From: Conexibacter stalactiti | GTDB taxonomy: Bacteria; Actinomycetota; Thermoleophilia; Solirubrobacterales; Solirubrobacteraceae | Strand: one strand, 5' to 3' | DNA length: 64,000 bases | Assembly: GCF_035967765.1 (NCBI RefSeq) | Contig: NZ_JAYWIT010000018.1 | In this document: one piece after another, positions 58,593-64,000 of the stretch | How the letters are laid out: each line of letters starts with the position of its first letter | Position numbering within the stretch: the first letter of the stretch is position 1 | Notes under the pieces: model-generated | What the model was told of the DNA's origin: nothing | What the model saw: only the letters and a program-made list of their open reading frames with translations | Database searches by the model: none | Position numbers and translations under genes: made by a program

Positions 58593-59999
58593 GTGCGTCG
58601 TACGAAGATCGTTGCCACCATCGGCCCTGCATCGCGTGATCCAGAGGTCCTCGTTCGAATGGTGGAGGCGGGTCTCGATGTCGCCCGCCTCAACTTCTCC
58701 CACGGGTCGAGAGAGGAACACGAGGAGAACGTCGAACTGGTGCGCCAGGCCGCGAGCCGCGCCGGCCGCCAGGTCGCGATCCTCCAGGACCTGCCCGGTC
58801 CCAAGCTGCGGATCGGCTCGCTCGTCAACGACCACGTCGACCTGCGCGTCGGCGACAGACTGACGCTGCGCTGTGGCAGCGAGGACGAGGGCGACCAGGA
58901 CGCGATCTGCGTCTCCTGGGGCGGCCTGCCCGACGCGGTCGAGGAGGGCGACGTCGTCTACCTCGCCGACGGCCGCATCCGCCTCGCCGTCAGAGGCGTG
59001 CGCGAGAGCACCGGCGAGGTCGACACGATCATCGAGACCGGTGGTCCCGTCGCTTCCCGCCAGGGCCTCAACATCCCCGGCTCGACGAAGGGCCTGCCGG
59101 CCGTGCCCAAGCGCGACCTCGAGCTGCTGGCCTTCGGCGAGTCGATCGGCGTCGACCTCGTCGCGCTCTCGTTCGTGCGCGAGCCGGAGGACGTGCTGGA
59201 GGTGCGCAAGCACACCAGGCTTCCGCTGATCGCGAAGATCGAGAAGCCACAGGCTGTCGAGAACGCGGTCGAGATCATCCGCGCCGCCGACTGCCTGATG
59301 GTCGCCCGCGGCGACCTCGGCATCGAGCTTCCGATCGAGGACGTGCCGGTCGTGCAGAAGCAGCTGCTGCGGATCGCCGGCCGCCTGGCGCGCCCCGCGA
59401 TCACCGCGACGCAGATGCTCGACTCGATGATCACCTCCACGCGCCCGACGCGCGCCGAGGTGACCGACGTCGCCAACGCGATCTTCGACGGCACCGACGC
59501 CGTGATGCTGTCGCAGGAGACGGCGGTCGGCGCCCATCCGGAGCTGGTCGTCAGAACGATGGCGCGGATCGCCGAGCGGACCGAGCGCGAGCTGCCGTAC
59601 GAGCGCTGGAGCGAGGAGCGCGTGCGCCGCGACGCGCGCGACCCCGCGTACACCGTCGCCCACTCCGCCTGCGTCGCCGCGCAGGAGCTGGGGCTCGCCG
59701 CGCTGGTCGTGCCGACGCTCTCCGGCCGCTCCGCGCGGCTGATATCGGCCCACCGCCCGAACGTCCCGATCTACGCCCTGTCCCCGGGCAAGGAGACGGT
59801 GCGCCGCTGCGGCCTGATGTGGGGCGTCGAGGCGGCGTCGATGCGTCGCCACGAGGTCACCGAGGAGCTGATCAGGGACGCCGGCCGCCGCGCCGTCGAG
59901 CTCGGCTGGGTCAAGCCCGGCGACCGCATCGGCATCACCGCCGGCCTGCCGTCCGGCAAGCCCGGCACGACCAGCTTGTTCCAAGTCGAGACTGTCTAG
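58593..59999 (+). CDS. pyk: Pyruvate kinase
   Basis: A 468-residue glycolytic enzyme that makes pyruvate and ATP from phosphoenolpyruvate and ADP. Hallmarks are RRTKIVATIGPASRDPEVL, LNFSHGSREEHEE, ILQDLPGPKLRIG and the active-site signature PLIAKIEKPQAVEN, then MVARGDLGIELPIEDVPVVQ and ATQMLDSMITSTRPTRAEVT. The GTG at 58593 gives the standard N-terminus. The C-terminal allosteric domain is complete. It stands alone. Confidence 0.96.
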   Translation: MRRTKIVATIGPASRDPEVLVRMVEAGLDVARLNFSHGSREEHEENVELVRQAASRAGRQVAILQDLPGPKLRIGSLVNDHVDLRVGDRLTLRCGSEDEGDQDAICVSWGGLPDAVEEGDVVYLADGRIRLAVRGVRESTGEVDTIIETGGPVASRQGLNIPGSTKGLPAVPKRDLELLAFGESIGVDLVALSFVREPEDVLEVRKHTRLPLIAKIEKPQAVENAVEIIRAADCLMVARGDLGIELPIEDVPVVQKQLLRIAGRLARPAITATQMLDSMITSTRPTRAEVTDVANAIFDGTDAVMLSQETAVGAHPELVVRTMARIAERTERELPYERWSEERVRRDARDPAYTVAHSACVAAQELGLAALVVPTLSGRSARLISAHRPNVPIYALSPGKETVRRCGLMWGVEAASMRRHEVTEELIRDAGRRAVELGWVKPGDRIGITAGLPSGKPGTTSLFQVETV

Positions 60000-60010
60000 T
60001 CACAGTCTCG
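59987..60010 (+). terminator. Hairpin overlapping the pyruvate kinase stop
   Basis: CGAGACTGT (59987-59995) and ACAGTCTCG (60002-60010) form perfect 9-bp arms around a 6-nt loop that holds the TAG stop. Confidence 0.55.
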
Positions 60011-60048
60011 TGTAGAGCTGCAACAGCGGCCCTCGCGTTGATCCGCCG

Positions 60049-60198
60049 GTGCCCCGGCTCCCCCCGCAATCTCAGGTCGATAGCCGCCCCGAGATCGCAC
60101 CTCATCAGCTGCTGCGTGAGCCCGAGCGGCTCGCGCGCGAGCTGGGCGCTGCGCTGACGCAGACGCGCGCGCCGGCGGGCGCCGCCGCCCCGCGCTGA
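60049..60198 (+). CDS. Possible small protein, unknown
   Basis: A 49-codon frame from GTG 60049 to TGA 60198 reads VPRLPPQSQVDSRPEI and continues PHQLLREPERLARELGAALT. The later half has G/C in nearly all third positions and a plausible amphipathic helix. There is no ribosome site I trust. It ends 1 bp before the converging membrane-protein stop. It could be a remnant or chance. Confidence 0.25.
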   Translation: MPRLPPQSQVDSRPEIAPHQLLREPERLARELGAALTQTRAPAGAAAPR

Positions 60199-60199
60199 C

Positions 60200-60907
60200 T
60201 CAGCCCTCGCGCCGCGCCGCTCTCGCCGCGCGCACGTCGCGGGCGGCGAAGAGGAGGCCGACGAGCGCCATGCCGATCAGCACGGAGAAGGCGACGATCG
60301 CCTCCGGCGAGCCAAGGTCGTCGAGGCTGCCGCCGAGCGCGACGTAGGCGAAGGCGCGCGGGGCGCAGCCGACCGCGGTCGCGGCGGCGAAGACGGCGAG
60401 CGGGACGCGCGTGAGGCCGGCCGCGTAGTTGACGAGGTTGTACGGCACCGCCGGCAGGATCCGCGCGTACAGCACCGCGAGGAAGCCGCGCGCGGCGATC
60501 CAGTCCTGCAGCGCGGTGACGCGTCTGCCCGACAGCTCGTCGAGCGCGCTGGCGCCGAAGCGACGGGAGATCAGCGCCGCCGCGGTCGCGCCGAGCGTTG
60601 CGGAGGCGATCGCCGTCGGCGTCCCGAGCGCGGTGCCGAACAGCAGCCCCGCCGCGCCGGCCAGCAGCGGCCCCGGCACGCAGGCGACCGTCAGCGCCGC
60701 CGAGAAGGCGATGAAGACGAGCGGCGCCAGAGGACCGACGTCGTCGACCGCATCCCGCACCCCCTCCGACGACAGCCCGAAGACCGACGCCGCGACGACG
60801 AACAAGACAACCACGAACGCCCCGAGCCCCAAGAGCCGCAGCAGCGCCCTGAGCTGAGCACGCCGCTGTCGTTGCGGCGCCTCAGCGCGCTGCCGCACCG
60901 GCGCCAT
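60200..60907 (-). CDS. TVP38/TMEM64-family (DedA-like) membrane protein
   Basis: A 235-residue SNARE-associated/DedA-type membrane protein with five to six hydrophobic segments. The family core is PGPLLAGAAGLLFGTALGTP, then GATAAALISRRFGASALDEL and the re-entrant LYARILPAVPYNLVNYAAGL. Relatives move or scramble lipids or carry lipid-linked sugars. Its start overlaps the UbiB-like gene by 26 bp, so it is the last gene of a three-gene operon. Confidence 0.87.
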   Translation of the reverse strand: MAPVRQRAEAPQRQRRAQLRALLRLLGLGAFVVVLFVVAASVFGLSSEGVRDAVDDVGPLAPLVFIAFSAALTVACVPGPLLAGAAGLLFGTALGTPTAIASATLGATAAALISRRFGASALDELSGRRVTALQDWIAARGFLAVLYARILPAVPYNLVNYAAGLTRVPLAVFAAATAVGCAPRAFAYVALGGSLDDLGSPEAIVAFSVLIGMALVGLLFAARDVRAARAARREG

Positions 60908-62270
60908 AGAACTCCGCTTCCTCCCGCCCCAGCTCGGTCTCCGGGCCGTCGCCGTACATCCACTCGCGCGCTATCCGATGCCAGTTGCCGGAGGCGCGCA
61001 GCTGCGAGAGGACGGCGAGCGTCAGCATCTCCATGCGGCGACCGAAGAGGTGCTCGGGGCGGATGTCCTGATGGCGCATCTCGCGGAAGTGCGACGAGCG
61101 CATGTCGGACGACTCGATCACGATGTGGGTCGCGATCTCGGGTGTCAGCGTGACCTCCTCGTCGACCGTGTACCACCAGATCGAGTCGGAGACGTACGAC
61201 ATCACCGCGTCGGGGTCGACCTTCTCCGGGTGCGGCAGGAAGCCGGCGGCGCCGAGCAGCTCGTGCAGCTTGACGGCGTCGCCCTCGGTCACGGCGCGCT
61301 GGCAGGCCAGCTCTGTCTCGACCTCCTCCGGCGCCATCCGCTTGAAGAGGCCGAAGTCGAGGAAGGCGACTCTGCCGTCGTCCTGCAGCAGGAAGTTGCC
61401 GGGATGCGGATCGCCGGAGAACTGGTGGTGGCGGTAGAGGCAGCCCATGAAGAAGCGGAAGACGATCTCGCCGAGGCGGTCGAGCTCGGCCTGCGGCCGC
61501 TCCTTCAGCGCCTCGAAGCCGGTCCCCTCGACGAACTCCATCACGATCACCCGCTCCCGCGAGAGCCTCGTGACGACGTCGGGCACGACGATGAACGGAT
61601 GGCCGCGGAAGATCCGCGCCAGCGAGCGCTGGTTCTGCGCCTCCAGCTCGTAGTCGAGCTCCTCGTCGATCCGCAGGCGGATCTCCTCGGCGACGCCCTT
61701 CGCGTCGATTCCCGGCGCGAGCCGCTTGATCAGCCGCATGATCAGGCCGAGGTTGGCCATGTCGGCGCGGACCGCGGCGGCGACGCCCGGGTACTGCACC
61801 TTGACCGCCACCTCGCGACCGTCGTGCAGCCGCGCGCGGTAGACCTGCCCGATCGAGGCGGCCGCGATCGGCTCCTCCTGGAAGCTCGCGAAGACCTCTT
61901 CCAGCGGGTCGTCGAGCTCCTCCTCGATCACCTTGCGCATGTCCTTGAACGCGACCTTCGGGGCGGCGTCGCGCAGCTTCGCGAGCTTCGCCTGGAACTC
62001 CTCGCGGTACTCCTCCGGGACGAGGCCGACGTCGAGGAACGACATCACCTGCCCCAGCTTCATCGCCGCGCCCTTCATCGAGCCGAGCGCGGTGACGATC
62101 TGCTCGGCCGCCTCGACGTGGCGCTTCTCCAGCGCGACCTGGGCGCCCTCTCTCGAACGCGCCACGTTGGCGGCGTGCGTCGCCGCCTGACGCACCGCCT
62201 GACCGGCCGCGAGTCTGCCGATCCGCGCGGTACGCCCCACGCGGGACGTCGGCATTCTGTCGGACGGCAT
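60882..62270 (-). CDS. ABC1/UbiB-family atypical kinase
   Basis: A 462-residue protein of the ABC1/UbiB/AarF family. The family KxGQ motif is in AAMKLGQVMSFLD. AAASIGQVYRARLHDGREVA gives the Ala-rich loop and VAVKVQYPGV the ATP-site Lys. SGDPHPGNFLLQDDGRVAFL and DFGLFKRM give the catalytic and metal residues. In other bacteria such proteins support quinone synthesis or lipid metabolism. It sits 10 bp after a hydrolase gene. Confidence 0.92.
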   Translation of the reverse strand: MPSDRMPTSRVGRTARIGRLAAGQAVRQAATHAANVARSREGAQVALEKRHVEAAEQIVTALGSMKGAAMKLGQVMSFLDVGLVPEEYREEFQAKLAKLRDAAPKVAFKDMRKVIEEELDDPLEEVFASFQEEPIAAASIGQVYRARLHDGREVAVKVQYPGVAAAVRADMANLGLIMRLIKRLAPGIDAKGVAEEIRLRIDEELDYELEAQNQRSLARIFRGHPFIVVPDVVTRLSRERVIVMEFVEGTGFEALKERPQAELDRLGEIVFRFFMGCLYRHHQFSGDPHPGNFLLQDDGRVAFLDFGLFKRMAPEEVETELACQRAVTEGDAVKLHELLGAAGFLPHPEKVDPDAVMSYVSDSIWWYTVDEEVTLTPEIATHIVIESSDMRSSHFREMRHQDIRPEHLFGRRMEMLTLAVLSQLRASGNWHRIAREWMYGDGPETELGREEAEFYGAGAAAR

Positions 62271-62280
62271 GCGTTAGAGC

Positions 62281-63036
62281 TTAGGAGGCCGTCTCGACCT
62301 TGGAGCCGGGCACGATGTCATCGCTGCCGTCCGGCCAGCGCACCCACGCCTTGTAGCCGCCGTCGTAGTCGTCGCCGAGCAGGATCAGCGTCGCCGGCTC
62401 GCCCAGGGCGGTGCACGGCTGCGAGCCCTCCGGGTCGACCCCGTTCCAGACGCGCACGAATCTGTTGCTCTCCAGCTCTGCGCCGACCGACGTCGGCTCG
62501 GTGTGGCCGGGATGGACGGGCGTGTCGGCCGGCAGTCTCAGCAGCGTGTCCATGATCGAGGACTTGATGTCGGCGTAGGTCGTGTGGTCGGGCCCGCGCA
62601 CGCCGCCGACCGATCCCTTGAAGAGCGTGTCGCCGGTGAAGAGCGCCTGCTGATGGCCGTCGCTGACGAGCAGCGAGACCATCCCGGAGGTGTGGCCGGG
62701 CGTGTGCAGCGGGTCGATCCGCAGCCCGCCGACCGAGAGCGGCTCGCCGGGCACCAGCTCGCCGGTCGCCTGCGGCACGAGCGCGCGCTCGTTGGCGTGG
62801 ATCAGCACCGGCGTGCCGGGGAAGCGCTCCAGCACGGCGTCGAGGTCGGAGACGTGGTCCCAGTGGTGGTGCGTCAGCAGGATCGAGACGAGCGTCAGCC
62901 GCTCGCGCTCGATCGCGTCGAGCAGCGGCGCCAGTCTGCCGCCGGCGTCGATCAGCACCGCTGATCCGCCGGGGCCGTCCGCAACCAGGTACGTGTTGGT
63001 GAGGAAGTCGTCGGACATGGTGCGTTCGAGGATCAT
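62281..63036 (-). CDS. Metallo-beta-lactamase-fold hydrolase, glyoxalase II-like
   Basis: A 251-residue hydrolase with the binuclear site LLTHHHWDHVSDLDAV, PLHTPGHTSGMVSLLVSDG and LFTGDTLFKGSVGG, and the final His in VHPGHTEPTS. An about 50-residue C-terminal domain (TLILLGDDYDGGYKAWVRWP) follows. The layout matches glyoxalase II-like thioesterases. GGAGG directly precedes the ATG at 63036; an ATG six codons on is an alternative. It starts the operon with UbiB-like and TVP38-like genes. Confidence 0.9.
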   Translation of the reverse strand: MILERTMSDDFLTNTYLVADGPGGSAVLIDAGGRLAPLLDAIERERLTLVSILLTHHHWDHVSDLDAVLERFPGTPVLIHANERALVPQATGELVPGEPLSVGGLRIDPLHTPGHTSGMVSLLVSDGHQQALFTGDTLFKGSVGGVRGPDHTTYADIKSSIMDTLLRLPADTPVHPGHTEPTSVGAELESNRFVRVWNGVDPEGSQPCTALGEPATLILLGDDYDGGYKAWVRWPDGSDDIVPGSKVETAS

Positions 63037-63109
63037 GCCTCCAGCTTAAACGCCGACGGCGGCCCGACTCGTGAAAGAGCCGGACCGCCGCCGGGAACTG
63101 CCTGCGACT

Positions 63110-63138
63110 CGTGGGCGGCGCGCCGCGGCGCGCCCACG
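63110..63138 (-). terminator. Hairpin after the amidase gene
   Basis: CGTGGGCG (63110-63117) and CGCCCACG (63131-63138) form perfect 8-bp arms around a 13-nt GC-rich loop, just downstream of the amidase stop on the minus strand. A second weaker hairpin (CGGCGG/CCGCCG) lies at about 63057-63092. Confidence 0.5.
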
Positions 63139-63143
63139 CCTCC

Positions 63144-64000
63144 TCAGCGCAGTCTGATCGTGAGCTTGGCCTTCTTCGTGGCCGTCGCCCCGGTCGGGTT
63201 TCTGAGCGCGTAGGTCGCCGTCGCGGCGATCTTGGCGCGTCTGCCCAACGCTCTTCTGGCCGCTCTGGTCAGCGTCACGACGAGCGTCTTGCGACCTCTC
63301 GCTCCGACGCTCACCTTCGCGCTGCCGAGCACGATCGTGCGTCTGCCGACCTTCGCCCGCAGCGTCACGGTGCCGGTCAGCCTCGCGGCCGATCTGTTGG
63401 CGAGCACGAAGCGGACCTTGCCGCCTCTGACGGTCGCCGTCTTCGGCAGCGTCGTCGCGATCGCGACTCTCGTCGGGGTCGGCGTCGGTCTCGACTCCTG
63501 CGGGGGCGTCTGGACCGGCGGCAGCGTCACCGACGGGCCGGGGACCTCGATCACGATCGGTCTCGGCGTGGTGCCGGCGACGTATCTGAGCGCCGGCGCG
63601 GTCGTCGCCTGCGGGCGCGGACCGGTCGCCCGCTCCAGCGCGTAGCCCATCCCGAGGATCTGCGGGTCGCTCCACTCGCGGCCCATCAGCTGCATCGAGA
63701 TCGGGTCGCCGTGCGGATTGGTGCCGACCGGCAGGATCACCGTCGGCAGGCCGGCGTTCTGCGTCAGGACGCCCGAGCCGCGGTCGGAGCTGAGCCCGGA
63801 GTCGGCGGCGGAGCTGTCGTTGTCGTAGACGTCGCTGAGGAAGCCCGGGTAGACGACGGCGTCGACGCCGAACTGGTCCATCCACTGCGCGACGGTGACG
63901 CGGTAGTCGGCGCGGAACTTGAGCAGTCTCGCGGCGTTCTCGTCGTCGTAGCCTCTCGCCGTGCCGCCGGTGCGGTTGTACGGCAGGTTTCTCGGCGACT
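63144..64000 (-). CDS. Secreted amidase, C-terminal part (N-terminus outside window)
   Basis: The visible 285 codons hold the end of an amidase-signature domain (DQFGVDAVVYPGFLSDVYDN, NAGLPTVILPVGTNPHGDPI, SMQLMGREWSDPQILGMGYA). A Pro/Thr linker follows, then a basic beta-rich domain of about 110 residues (ATVRGGKVRFVLANRSAARL, KLTIRLR at the end). The catalytic Ser-Ser-Lys part is outside the window. The C-terminal module resembles those of other secreted proteins of this type, including the alkaline phosphatase tail here, and may serve secretion or surface contact. Confidence 0.82.
   Translation of the reverse strand, partial: SPRNLPYNRTGGTARGYDDENAARLLKFRADYRVTVAQWMDQFGVDAVVYPGFLSDVYDNDSSAADSGLSSDRGSGVLTQNAGLPTVILPVGTNPHGDPISMQLMGREWSDPQILGMGYALERATGPRPQATTAPALRYVAGTTPRPIVIEVPGPSVTLPPVQTPPQESRPTPTPTRVAIATTLPKTATVRGGKVRFVLANRSAARLTGTVTLRAKVGRRTIVLGSAKVSVGARGRKTLVVTLTRAARRALGRRAKIAATATYALRNPTGATATKKAKLTIRLR

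Overview
The window is about three-quarters G+C by eye, and almost every gene has G or C at third codon positions. Gene families and layout suggest a soil actinobacterium of the Solirubrobacterales type (Thermoleophilia, for example Conexibacter). This is an inference from style and content: there is no rRNA, and no search was run. The arginine codon AGA is oddly common for such a GC-rich genome. I saw no tRNA, rRNA, CRISPR array, transposase or phage gene.

Positions 1-2700 hold a cut LysR regulator, a divergent MFS transporter and an XRE-cupin regulator. Positions 2702-21723 read as one catabolic island. It has two paralogous TRZ/ATZ-type amidohydrolases and a zinc dehydrogenase. It has a sugar/nucleoside-type ABC importer made of a binding protein, a separate permease and a rare ATPase-permease fusion. 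There are two ketopantoate-reductase-like enzymes, a second XRE-cupin regulator, a hydratase, a 3-hydroxyisobutyrate-dehydrogenase-like enzyme, a bicupin, and an M24 hydrolase in an operon with E1 alpha, E2 and E1 beta of a 2-oxoacid dehydrogenase. Together these suggest uptake of a small nitrogen-containing compound, deamination or hydrolysis, and oxidation of the carbon skeleton. The substrate is not evident.

Positions 21900-48000 are mostly housekeeping or single-function genes: dCTP deaminase, citrate synthase, acetyltransferases, DUF4333 lipoproteins, a PfkB kinase, a YgjP-like protease, a YfhO-like membrane protein, a secreted lipase, MetF, two metallo-beta-lactamase-fold hydrolases, aminopeptidase T, an alkaline phosphatase with a collagen-like tail, an Ada-AlkA fusion with Ogt, a phytase-like secreted protein, a queuosine-salvage protein and exonuclease III. 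The alkaline phosphatase and the phytase-like gene are each preceded by three 11-bp direct repeats resembling a PhoP (PHO) box.

Positions 47228-49008 hold a divergent TetR/SDR pair with palindromic operators between them. Positions 49068-58284 are a tightly overlapping nine-gene minus-strand operon: aldehyde dehydrogenase, IclR regulator, hydantoinase-like amidohydrolase, cysteine hydrolase, amino-acid-synthesis family protein, DUF1989 protein, class II aldolase, phytoene-desaturase-like oxidoreductase and O-methyltransferase. It looks like an uncharacterised catabolic pathway for a cyclic amide or ureide. Positions 58593-64000 carry pyruvate kinase, a TVP38/DedA-like membrane protein, an ABC1/UbiB kinase, a glyoxalase-II-like hydrolase and the C-terminal part of a secreted amidase.

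Most convergent gene junctions carry strong hairpins without a T-tract. One perfect-looking 47-bp palindrome lies inside the E2 coding region.
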